Positions 30,315 through 35,684 of a DNA stretch of 35,684 bases are shown here, in pieces. Every line of letters starts with the position of its first letter. Position 1 is the stretch's first letter. Source of the stretch: a virus. A program made the position numbers and the translations under genes. A model generated the notes under the pieces. That model was given only the letters and a program-made list of their open reading frames with translations, ran no database searches and was not told the origin of the DNA. The DNA is taken from IMG/VR virus record IMGVR_UViG_3300044951_000343, positions 1-35,684 of that record; one strand, written 5' to 3'.

Positions 30315-30715
30315 TAAACAACCTATTAGGCCGTTTAAACAAAGTTAAGTCTACTGGCCGTAACTCTTATTTGGCTTGTTGCCCAGCTCACGATGACAGA
30401 AGCCCTAGCCTATCCATTAAAGAGGAAGCAGACGGCCACATACTATTGCATTGCTTTGCTGGGTGCAGTGCTGTTGATGTTGTTGGGGCAATAGGTGTTG
30501 ACATAGGTGACTTGTTTCCAGAGCAGGTGCATCACAAAGCACCAGTTAAGAAGAAGTTTTACGCCACAGACATCTTAGAAGCTATCAAGTATGAGTCGCA
30601 AATCGTTCTCCTAGCTGCGTTTGAGCTAAAGAAAAATAAACCGCTTGACGAAACTGACTTACAGCGTTTACAGTTAGCTTACGAAAGAATTAGAGAGGCG
30701 GTTGATTATGAGTAA
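30311..30715 (+). CDS. Primase zinc-binding domain protein (CHC2-like)
   Basis: A 134-aa protein. Cys24-Pro-Ala-His27 and Cys48-x3-Cys52 with PAHDDRSPSLSI between them form the zinc ribbon of DnaG/phage primases, which reads template sequence. The RNA-polymerase (Toprim) domain that normally follows is not present, so this is the zinc domain alone with a C-terminal helix (LQRLQLAYERIREAV). It sits between the initiator and helicase genes and overlaps both, and may work together with the helicase or host primase. Confidence 0.8.
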   Translation: MINNLLGRLNKVKSTGRNSYLACCPAHDDRSPSLSIKEEADGHILLHCFAGCSAVDVVGAIGVDIGDLFPEQVHHKAPVKKKFYATDILEAIKYESQIVLLAAFELKKNKPLDETDLQRLQLAYERIREAVDYE

Positions 30716-31676
30716 TCTAGAAAGAGGCGCAACAGCTTTAGATGAGGCTAGACGCAAGCGAGCAAGCATGATGTTGCCAAAGGTTGACTTTGAAGGCTTT
30801 ATGAAAGCCAGGGAAGAAGACAAGGCTAATGTTAAGTCGGCTAGTCAGTATCAGTCAGAGGTTATAGACTACTTTTACAAAGACGAGCAGATGCAAGGCG
30901 TTAAGTTGCCTTGGGAAAAGACCTTTGACCAGTTTAGGTTGCGTCTAGGTGAGGTAAGTCTGTGGTCAGGTATAAACGGCCATGGTAAGAGTCAGCTAGT
31001 GGGCCAAGTAATCAACTCTATCGTGCAACAGGATTTTAAGGTGTGTGTGGCTTCGTTTGAGATGCACCCATACTCAACCTTACAGCGAATGACTAGACAG
31101 GCCACAGGCACAGAAAAACCGACAGAGAAGTTTATTGGTGAATACTTTACATTCTTAGATAACAGGCTGTATATGTATGACCAGCAAGGCACAGTAAACG
31201 GTGAGCGTGTTATAGCTGTTTTGTATTATGTGGCTGAAACGCTAGGTGTGCAGCATTTTGTGATTGACAGCTTAATGAAGTGCGGTGTAAGGTCTGATGA
31301 CATGAACGCTCAAAAGGAGTTTTTGGATAAGCTTTGTGCAGCAGCTAGGGATTTGAATGTCCATGTGCATTTGATTGCTCACAGCCGTAAGGGTGAGGAT
31401 GAGTTTAGCCCACCTAACAAGATGGATGTAGCTGGCTCTGCTGACATTACTAACCAGGTAGACAATGTGATGACTGTTTGGCGTAACAAGAAAAAAGAAA
31501 AGTTAATTCGTAGTGGTAAGGCGAAAGAGGAAGAGTTAAATGCACCTGATTGCTTGTTGATATGTGATAAGCAGCGTCATGGTGAATGGGAGGGCGAGAT
31601 TGCATTGTGGTTTGATGCACCATCTATGCGATACAAGGGAAGCCAACACGAAAAAGTGTGGCAATTAAAATTTTAG
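30708..31676 (+). CDS. Replicative DNA helicase, DnaB/Twinkle-like
   Basis: A 322-aa RecA-fold ATPase. ATG 30708 overlaps the end of the primase gene; a TTG at 30702 is the alternative. Walker A is GINGHGKS at 88-95, with FEMHP at 117-121 carrying the catalytic-type Glu, Walker B HFVIDSLMK with Asp187, then LIAHSRKGEDE and the DnaB-type block AGSADITNQVDNVMTVWRNK. The N-terminal DnaB domain is missing and replaced by about 75 residues with charged helices, as in small phage helicases. It would unwind the fork as a hexamer with the neighbouring zinc protein. Confidence 0.85.
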   Translation: MSNLERGATALDEARRKRASMMLPKVDFEGFMKAREEDKANVKSASQYQSEVIDYFYKDEQMQGVKLPWEKTFDQFRLRLGEVSLWSGINGHGKSQLVGQVINSIVQQDFKVCVASFEMHPYSTLQRMTRQATGTEKPTEKFIGEYFTFLDNRLYMYDQQGTVNGERVIAVLYYVAETLGVQHFVIDSLMKCGVRSDDMNAQKEFLDKLCAAARDLNVHVHLIAHSRKGEDEFSPPNKMDVAGSADITNQVDNVMTVWRNKKKEKLIRSGKAKEEELNAPDCLLICDKQRHGEWEGEIALWFDAPSMRYKGSQHEKVWQLKF

Positions 31677-31685
31677 GAGATTGAT

Positions 31686-31907
31686 ATGCCGTGTAATCAA
31701 AATTGTAATCAAGGCCGTAATTGTCAATGTGGAAATAACAAATCAGATAGAGCCGTAGTAATTATAAGCACTTTAATTTTAATAGCGGTTGTTTCTATGG
31801 GTTGGGGTGTATGGAAGCTTTTTAATGGAAGCAACGCACAAGATTGTGCTGTAGAAGTGCAATTTAGTAATGGTGTAAAGGCTACTTACCTTGGAACTAG
31901 CGTATGA
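31686..31907 (+). CDS. Single-pass membrane protein with Cys-rich N-terminus
   Basis: A 73-aa protein with site AGGAGATTGAT. The first 15 residues hold four Cys (MPCNQNCNQGRNCQC), then residues 22-45 form one membrane helix (AVVIISTLILIAVVSMGWGVW) and the C-terminal 28 residues have a strand-like end (AVEVQFSNGVKATYLGTSV). Cys-rich cytoplasmic or metal-binding heads on small membrane proteins occur in phages, but the role is unknown. Its stop overlaps the next start. Confidence 0.6.
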   Translation: MPCNQNCNQGRNCQCGNNKSDRAVVIISTLILIAVVSMGWGVWKLFNGSNAQDCAVEVQFSNGVKATYLGTSV

Positions 31908-32008
31908 CTAAAGACGAAGCATTACAAAAGCAAATAGATAAATTATGGAAAGCAATTTGGTTTTTCTTTTTCTTTTCCGTTGGTATTTTTTTATTGGATT
32001 TTGTATGA
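31904..32008 (+). CDS. 34-aa membrane peptide
   Basis: The ATG at 31904 overlaps the stop of the upstream gene (ATGA). The product starts MTKDEALQKQIDKLWKAIW and continues as a Phe-rich membrane helix (FFFFFSVGIFLLDFV). Its first seven residues equal those of the next protein, and the DNA around both starts is a direct repeat, so it may be a duplicated gene start joined to a membrane segment. Its stop overlaps the next start. Confidence 0.55.
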   Translation: MTKDEALQKQIDKLWKAIWFFFFFSVGIFLLDFV

Positions 32009-32316
32009 CTAAAGACGAAGCATTAAAGATGGCGATTGATGCGTTGCTATATGGAACAGACCATACAAAGGCAGTTAAGGCTTGCAAAGAAGCACTAGAA
32101 CAGCCAACAGTCGCAAAATTAAACGATGAATACTTGCGTGATACTTATGTTGAGGGATTAAACCAACCAGCTTGGCAAGGATTAACGGATGATGAGATAA
32201 CGAAAGTATACAAAAATAGTTTAATTGTTCATTCAGATACGCATTATGAGTTCAACAATTTTAAATTTGCCCGTGCTATTGAACAAGCATCAAAGGATAA
32301 GAACAATGTCAATTAA
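32005..32316 (+). CDS. Hypothetical early protein (103 aa)
   Basis: The start at 32005 overlaps the upstream stop (ATGA). The 103-aa product begins MTKDEALKMAIDALLYG and has AVKACKEALEQP, a layout frequent in small phage early proteins, followed by NQPAWQGLTDDEITKVYKN. The C-terminus is AIEQASKDKNN. Function unknown. The end of the gene contains the ribosome-binding module that is repeated at the end of the next gene. Confidence 0.65.
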   Translation: MTKDEALKMAIDALLYGTDHTKAVKACKEALEQPTVAKLNDEYLRDTYVEGLNQPAWQGLTDDEITKVYKNSLIVHSDTHYEFNNFKFARAIEQASKDKNNVN

Positions 32317-32491
32317 CACTATGGATAGTGAATTAGGCAGTGATTATCAAGTGCAAGAAAGCAAGATAATTAACCATCCTGAATATTCAATGCCTATTAC
32401 AGTAACTAGGTATGGCTGGGCTAAAAGAGATAGAGATACGGTTTGGCACACCACAAAAATTGAACAAGCATTAAAGGATAAGAACACATGA
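32306..32491 (+). CDS. Hypothetical early protein (61 aa)
   Basis: The start at 32306 has AAGGATAAGAACA as ribosome-binding site within the preceding gene. The 61-aa product includes ESKIINHPEYSMPITVTRYG and WAKRDRDTVWHTT and ends KIEQALKDKNT, like the end of the upstream protein. It overlaps the next start by four bases. No family recognised. Confidence 0.55.
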   Translation: MSINTMDSELGSDYQVQESKIINHPEYSMPITVTRYGWAKRDRDTVWHTTKIEQALKDKNT

Positions 32492-32712
32492 AATTTAGTG
32501 AAACCGAGTTTTACAAGCATTTTGGCGATGCCGAGTGGAAAGTAACCACTAACGATGGCAAGGTTTACAAGTCTAAGAACTGGCTGCCATCTTACGAAGA
32601 CAAGAATTATAAAGAAGGGTCAATATATGTGTCAGAAAAGCCAACCGAAGATTTGTCCGTCATGCGGTCAAAGTCAAAGACGGTCATTGCCACAAAATTC
32701 AAGGCTGCATAA
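32488..32712 (+). CDS. Hypothetical early protein (74 aa)
   Basis: A 74-aa protein with start overlapping the upstream stop (ATGA) and with AAGGATAAG upstream. It contains DAEWKVTTNDGKVYKSKNWL and a basic C-terminus (SKSKTVIATKFKAA). Its last 86 bases overlap the NinB-like gene in another frame. A small DNA- or RNA-binding role is possible from the charge; no family recognised. Confidence 0.55.
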   Translation: MKFSETEFYKHFGDAEWKVTTNDGKVYKSKNWLPSYEDKNYKEGSIYVSEKPTEDLSVMRSKSKTVIATKFKAA

Positions 32713-32950
32713 GTTGTTTCAATTAATGGCTGAAAGCTTGAAAGGCAAAGATGGGTTACACCATCCGCACCAATGGTGGAAAGTGATGGCCAAAGATCAG
32801 TGGCTAGGTTACAATGAATTTACAGCGCCAGATGGCCGTACAATTTATGCGTTAAAATCTACTGCAGACTTAAGCGTAGAAGAACTTAACAATTTTATGA
32901 ATGAAGTTGAACGATACTGCGCTTTGCGTGGTGTTTATTTACAGGATTAA
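32627..32950 (+). CDS. NinB-like recombination protein
   Basis: A 107-aa protein from ATG 32627 (site GAAGGGTCAATAT). After a short head with CPSC, the body has RSLPQNSRLHKLFQLMAESL, HHPHQWWKVMAKDQWLG, then STADLSVEELNNFMNEVERY, following the pattern of NinB/Orf family proteins of lambdoid phages (R-x-L-x-QN, W-K, ST.LS..e...fie.ie). NinB helps strand exchange and binds ssDNA/SSB. Its place upstream of YbcO-like and RusA genes agrees with a nin-region order. The Cys pair is an unusual addition. Confidence 0.6.
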   Translation: MCQKSQPKICPSCGQSQRRSLPQNSRLHKLFQLMAESLKGKDGLHHPHQWWKVMAKDQWLGYNEFTAPDGRTIYALKSTADLSVEELNNFMNEVERYCALRGVYLQD

Positions 32951-32952
32951 TC

Positions 32953-33444
32953 ATGGCAAACAAAAACAACTTGGCTTCTGCTCACAAGCTAAAAGAAGAA
33001 AACAGAGCGTTTAACAGAGCGGTAGTGTATTCACATATAATTGATGGCCCTAAGTTTGCTTCAGATATGGCTAGACGCATGAATTTAGCACCGCATACGA
33101 TTACAGAGTATTGCAAACACTTGGAAGAAACCGGCTATGTTCGTTGCGTGTTGGTAAGCAAAGATATGACCAGGGTTAAAATGTACTTTAAAACAGAAAA
33201 AGAAGATTTTACATGGCCAGCTAAAGTTAAGAACTCGGTTGACATAAAGCGTGAGTATTTTAATCAAAGCTATCAAGGCATACACCAGGCTTTGCTGGAT
33301 GCAATTTACGAAGGCCGCATAAGCCCTGATGTTATAAAGTCACACAGGGAATTAGATACGGATCACTGGGACATTCCTAAAAAAGATGGCTCACAATACA
33401 GGGGCAACTTTCAATCTAGCTTAAGCGGTGAATACAGTGCCTAA
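32953..33444 (+). CDS. Winged-helix DNA-binding protein
   Basis: A 163-aa protein. Residues 20-85 form a winged HTH: AVVYSHIIDGPKFASDMARR, then the recognition helix MNLAPHTITEYCKHLEETGY and a beta wing with VRCVLVSKDMTRVKMYFKTE. This is close in style to MarR/ArsR-type domains that decide gene expression. The C-terminal half (YQGIHQALLDAIYEGRISPD) is not recognised. Within the nin-like region it may regulate early or late genes. The stop overlaps the next GTG start. Confidence 0.65.
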   Translation: MANKNNLASAHKLKEENRAFNRAVVYSHIIDGPKFASDMARRMNLAPHTITEYCKHLEETGYVRCVLVSKDMTRVKMYFKTEKEDFTWPAKVKNSVDIKREYFNQSYQGIHQALLDAIYEGRISPDVIKSHRELDTDHWDIPKKDGSQYRGNFQSSLSGEYSA

Positions 33445-33730
33445 TTACAGAAACAAGAAATTGCTAGAGCTTTGCCGGGACATCCCTTGCCAATCATGTG
33501 GCGCTATGGACGGCACAGTATGTGCAGCACACTCTAACCAATTGCGTGATGGTAAAGGCACCGGCATCAAGGCAAGCGATGCTATGGTGGCTGCCATGTG
33601 TGCAAGATGCCATTTTGAACTAGATAACGGTATGGCCCTAAATAAGCAGGACCGCAAAGATATGTGGGAACTGGCCCACAGGATGACTATGCAGCACTTC
33701 ATTGAGCATGGTATGCTGGTGGTCAAATGA
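33437..33730 (+). CDS. YbcO/DUF1364-like nuclease
   Basis: A 97-aa protein. GTG 33437 gives MPNYRNKKLLEL and overlaps the upstream stop; an in-frame GTG at 33428 is an alternative. The body has PCQSCGAMDGTVCAAHSNQL, RDGKGTGIKASD and CARCHFELDNG, the DUF1364/YbcO pattern: two Cys pairs around an Ala-His-Ser-Asn site, as in HNH-type nucleases. Lambdoid phages carry this protein in the same place just before rusA. It overlaps the rusA start by four bases. Confidence 0.8.
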   Translation: MPNYRNKKLLELCRDIPCQSCGAMDGTVCAAHSNQLRDGKGTGIKASDAMVAAMCARCHFELDNGMALNKQDRKDMWELAHRMTMQHFIEHGMLVVK

Positions 33731-34110
33731 TTAAACTTACACTGCCATGGCCGCCTAGCACCAATCACTCACACCACTACGGAGGCAAACGCAAGTTTTT
33801 AAGCAAGCCTACGCAGAAATTTAGGGAGGATGTCCAGGACATAGTTGTAGATGCAAAGGCTAAAATAGATGGAAGGTTGGCCGTGTTCTATGCTTTCTAT
33901 CCACCAGATCGCAGGCGTAGGGACATAGCCAACTACGAAAAGCAAGCTACAGACGCATTACAAGCTGCCGGCGTATTCTTAGACGATGAGCAGATAGATT
34001 TTATATGGCTAGTGCGTAGGCACATTGTTAAGGGCGGCATGTGCAAGGCTGTTATTGTGCCATACACAGAAGTACACCAAATGCTAGAAAAATACGAGGA
34101 TTACATTTAA
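33727..34110 (+). CDS. rusA: Holliday junction resolvase RusA
   Basis: A 127-aa protein. The RusA pattern is clear: LPWPPSTNHSH at the start, YPPDRRRRDIANYEKQATDA around 58-76, then AAGVFLDDEQID at 80-91. RusA cuts four-way junctions as a dimer with three Asp at the metal site. Here Asp66 and Asp86/87 are present, but the position two after Asp66 (Asp in E. coli RusA, from memory of D70-x-D72-N73) is Ala68, so the site may differ. It would clear branched DNA before packaging. The stop overlaps the next start. Confidence 0.9.
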   Translation: MIKLTLPWPPSTNHSHHYGGKRKFLSKPTQKFREDVQDIVVDAKAKIDGRLAVFYAFYPPDRRRRDIANYEKQATDALQAAGVFLDDEQIDFIWLVRRHIVKGGMCKAVIVPYTEVHQMLEKYEDYI

Positions 34111-34436
34111 TGGAACTAGGTAGAGTAATATATTATTTAGATATGTGGCGTGAGTACATGAAGTCAGACAACAATAAGCTAGGCTATAAGTCTAGGTCTT
34201 CTGGCTTTCACACAGGCGGTGTACACTCGTTTGATGATATAGCTGACGAGGTTGATAGCCATAGCGTAAGAGTTGTGGATAAGGTGATAGACGATCTGCC
34301 GGCATTTCAGCGCAATGCTATATATGTGATCTATCTGGGCCAAAAGACAATGATGGACATGAAGGTATTAGATCGCTATTACGACAATGCAATGGCCATG
34401 TTGCAGCAAAAACTGACAGAAAAGAACCTATATTAA
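34110..34436 (+). CDS. Probable antitermination protein Q-like/late gene activator
   Basis: A 108-aa protein with start overlapping rusA's stop (TAATG); a longer frame from 34041 runs inside rusA and is unlikely. It begins MELGRVIYYLDMWREYMKSD and has ADEVDSHSVRVVDKVIDDLP then AFQRNAIYVIYLG, a helical region-4-like fold seen in Q/ArpU-type phage late regulators. Its place at the end of the early operon, after RusA and directly before a consensus promoter, leader and terminator, is exactly that of lambda Q. Sequence match is modest; context raises confidence. Confidence 0.7.
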   Translation: MELGRVIYYLDMWREYMKSDNNKLGYKSRSSGFHTGGVHSFDDIADEVDSHSVRVVDKVIDDLPAFQRNAIYVIYLGQKTMMDMKVLDRYYDNAMAMLQQKLTEKNLY

Positions 34437-34443
34437 ATACTAC

Positions 34444-34472
34444 TTGACAAACGAGCCATTTTGTGGTAATAT
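34444..34472 (+). promoter_or_regulatory. Late promoter, pR'-like
   Basis: TTGACA (34444-34449), a 17-bp spacer, TAATAT (34467-34472). The -35 is a perfect consensus. It lies eight bases after the stop of the Q-like gene and points to the packaging and structural genes, with transcription expected to start near 34479. Confidence 0.9.
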
Positions 34473-34478
34473 ACGACC

Positions 34479-34573
34479 TGCTGGTATAGTTGCGTCTATA
34501 TGATTCATATACCAAGCTTTAACCTAATCTCCGTTGGGTTCGGACTCTCCTAAAAGCTGAGTCCATTTTTTTT
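34479..34573 (+). ncRNA. Late leader RNA, lambda 6S-like
   Basis: The roughly 95 bases between the late promoter and the terminator hold no gene. TGGTATA (34482-34488) pairs with TATACCA (34508-34514), in competition with TATATG/CATATA (34497-34511). AACCTAA (34521-34527) pairs with TTGGGTT (34534-34540), one G-U. A terminator then follows. By analogy with lambda this would be a constitutive short RNA, and the leader would hold the pause where Q-like protein loads. Analogy is inference. Confidence 0.6.
34542..34573 (+). terminator. Leader terminator, tR'-like
   Basis: GGACTC (34542-34547) pairs with GAGTCC (34559-34564), 11-base loop, then A and a T8 run (34566-34573). It lies about 70 bases after the late promoter and before terS, so late transcription needs readthrough. 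Confidence 0.85.
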
Positions 34574-34639
34574 GGGTGAAATTAATATACATACTACTGG
34601 TATTAGTTGAAAGTAGCCCATCTATTAGAGGACACCTAT

Positions 34640-34798
34640 ATGCCATGGACAGAAAAACAGCACAGACTATTTCAAGCTGCCGCTCATAATCCGTCTATAG
34701 CAAAGCGTGTAGGGATCCCACAAGGGAAAGCAAGGATGATGGCTTCAGAGGGCGTAAAGAAAGACCCTAAGAAGTTAGCGGCTGCATTAATGAAGTAA
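34640..34798 (+). CDS. 52-aa basic protein before terminase small subunit
   Basis: The start at 34640 has AGAGGA eight bases upstream; a longer frame from 34607 is unlikely. The 52-aa product starts MPWTEKQHRLFQAAAHNP and continues SIAKRVGIPQGKARMMASEG, a small basic helical protein common next to terminase genes in many phages. It is the first gene of the late transcript after the leader. Function unknown; a link with packaging is inferred from position. Confidence 0.7.
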   Translation: MPWTEKQHRLFQAAAHNPSIAKRVGIPQGKARMMASEGVKKDPKKLAAALMK

Positions 34799-34839
34799 CT
34801 TAACAATTATGGGGCATAAGACCACTCTTGTGAACATAT

Positions 34840-35088
34840 ATGACAGAAGAAAAAAGACAAGCTGGCAGACCAATAGGTAAACGACACCAGGAAGATGTGC
34901 GTAGCAAGATACAAGCTACTCAAATAATCAATAGATTATATAGCGCATTTCAAGGTGAAGTAGAGCTAACAGCGATACAAGTTAATATAGCAAAGACTTT
35001 ATTAGACAAAGTCTTACCTGACTTAAAAGCGATTGAACAGACGACTCAGCTTACTGCTGATGTTGAAGTCTACGCATGGCAAGAATAA
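34840..35088 (+). CDS. terS: Terminase small subunit
   Basis: An 82-aa protein just before the large terminase. The basic start has KRQAGRPIGKRHQ, an AT-hook-like DNA-binding patch, followed by helices (ATQIINRLYSAFQG, ELTAIQVNIAKTLLDKVLPD) of the kind that form the TerS oligomerisation domain. It overlaps the start of terL by 13 bases. TerS would recognise the packaging site and bring in TerL. Short for the family, so the call leans on position. The ribosome site is weak. Confidence 0.75.
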   Translation: MTEEKRQAGRPIGKRHQEDVRSKIQATQIINRLYSAFQGEVELTAIQVNIAKTLLDKVLPDLKAIEQTTQLTADVEVYAWQE

Positions 35089-35684
35089 TACCTTACAAGC
35101 CTAGGGAAGCGTTCCAACCATTACACACTAGCAACAAGCGATGGAAGGTTGTAGTAGCCCACCGTAGGGCAGGTAAGACAGTAGCGTGTGTCAATCAGCT
35201 CATTAAAGAAGCTGTAATGAGCAAGCGTAATGATTTTCGTGCAGCATACATAGCGCCATTCTATAAACAGGCTAAGTCTGTAGCCTGGGACTATTTTAAA
35301 TACTTTACTAGGGTAATTGATGGCATCGTCATTAATGAGTCAGAGCTACGCATTGATTTTAAGAACGGTGCAAGGATTCAGCTTTTTGGTGCTGATAATG
35401 CTGACAGCCTTCGTGGTCTTTACCTTGATAGTATCGTCTGTGATGAGTATGGTGATTGGAGGGCTAATGTATTCCAGTACATCATCCGTCCTGCATTGGC
35501 TGATAGACAAGGTAAAGCGGTCATAATCGGAACGCCTAAGGGCAGAAACGCCTTTTGGCAGACATACGATAGAGCTATACACTCCGATGATTGGCTGGCT
35601 TTAAAAATAACAGTTAGTGATTCAGGCATACTACCGCAATCAGAGATTGACTCATTAAAGCAAGAGTTATCTGAAGACGCATGG
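35076..35684 (+). CDS. terL: Terminase large subunit, N-terminal part
   Basis: The ATPase half of the packaging motor, open at the window end and continued at 14-856. Start ATG 35076 overlaps terS. Walker A is AHRRAGKT at residues 28-35, the variant typical of terminases. Walker B is LYLDSIVCDE with Asp123-Glu124, and the coupling motif GTPKG is at 152-156. The frame has exactly 203 codons here and joins in phase to the left part, giving 441 aa. It would use ATP to drive DNA through the portal and cut it. Confidence 0.95.
   Translation, partial: MARIIPYKPREAFQPLHTSNKRWKVVVAHRRAGKTVACVNQLIKEAVMSKRNDFRAAYIAPFYKQAKSVAWDYFKYFTRVIDGIVINESELRIDFKNGARIQLFGADNADSLRGLYLDSIVCDEYGDWRANVFQYIIRPALADRQGKAVIIGTPKGRNAFWQTYDRAIHSDDWLALKITVSDSGILPQSEIDSLKQELSEDAW
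35559..35684. repeat. Right copy of 126-bp terminal redundancy
   Basis: Identical to bases 14-139 and the reason to read the window as circular. Base 35558 differs from base 13, which marks where the artefact at the left end begins. Confidence 0.9.

Noticed and set aside
34479-34573. Cloverleaf-like set of hairpins that might be a tRNA.
   Set aside because: No acceptor stem, no TTC-type T-loop, no CCA-adjacent end and the last hairpin ends in U8. The promoter and terminator fit a leader RNA better.
35317-35629. Frames overlapping terL on both strands, one with membrane-like segments.
   Set aside because: The region encodes Walker B and the coupling motif of TerL in the main frame; the others are shadows.

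Overview
The window is a near-complete genome of a short-tailed dsDNA phage of the P22-like (podovirus) type, assembled as a circle that was opened inside the large terminase gene. The last 126 bases (35559-35684) repeat bases 14-139 exactly, and the terminase reading frame runs from the right end into the left end. The unique sequence is therefore about 35,545 bp. Bases 1-13 are a fold-back artefact. The DNA is AT-rich. No integrase, tRNA, rRNA, CRISPR array or insertion sequence is visible. The virion type rests on a 721-aa P22-type portal, a scaffold, a coat protein, gp4-like and gp10-like tail factors and putative ejection proteins, with no tape-measure or tail-tube gene.

Layout. (1) 34640-35684 joined to 14-18839, plus strand: packaging, portal, a tail fibre with an S74 chaperone, scaffold, coat, tail-closure proteins, a GNAT acetyltransferase, ejection-type proteins, a glycine-rich fibre and a fibre-assembly candidate. 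(2) 18895-24785, plus strand: small membrane proteins, a phosphoesterase-like protein, an M15 endolysin, a holin candidate, an embedded spanin pair and a large cysteine-free protein. (3) 24700-29386, mostly minus strand: leftward early genes, including a Sak3/DUF1071-type annealing protein, an 80-aa protein with an SSB-like C-terminal tip, a DUF3310-like protein and many small proteins. Four promoter-like sites here carry a TTCC-N6-GGAA dyad. (4) 29649-34436, plus strand: rightward early genes for replication and recombination (DUF1376 protein, zinc-finger primase domain, DnaB-like helicase, NinB-like, YbcO/DUF1364-like, RusA, and a probable Q-type antiterminator).

Control logic (inferred). 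Early transcription diverges near 29.44-29.50 kb. Rightward transcription meets a 17-bp hairpin plus U8 directly before the first replication gene. Right after the Q-like gene is a consensus promoter (34444-34472), a roughly 95-nt structured leader and a terminator, then the packaging and late genes. This matches the lambda Q/pR'/tR' late switch.

Most striking: at 25890-25961, on the plus strand inside the leftward early block, is a 23-codon gene whose product matches PqqA, the precursor peptide of the redox cofactor PQQ, including the Glu-x-x-x-Tyr pair that is cross-linked during PQQ synthesis. No other pqq gene is present, so the phage would have to rely on host PqqB-E. This suggests a gammaproteobacterial, betaproteobacterial or similar Gram-negative host that makes PQQ, for example a methylotroph with PQQ-dependent methanol dehydrogenase. 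The spanin lipoprotein supports a Gram-negative host; the exact host is inference.
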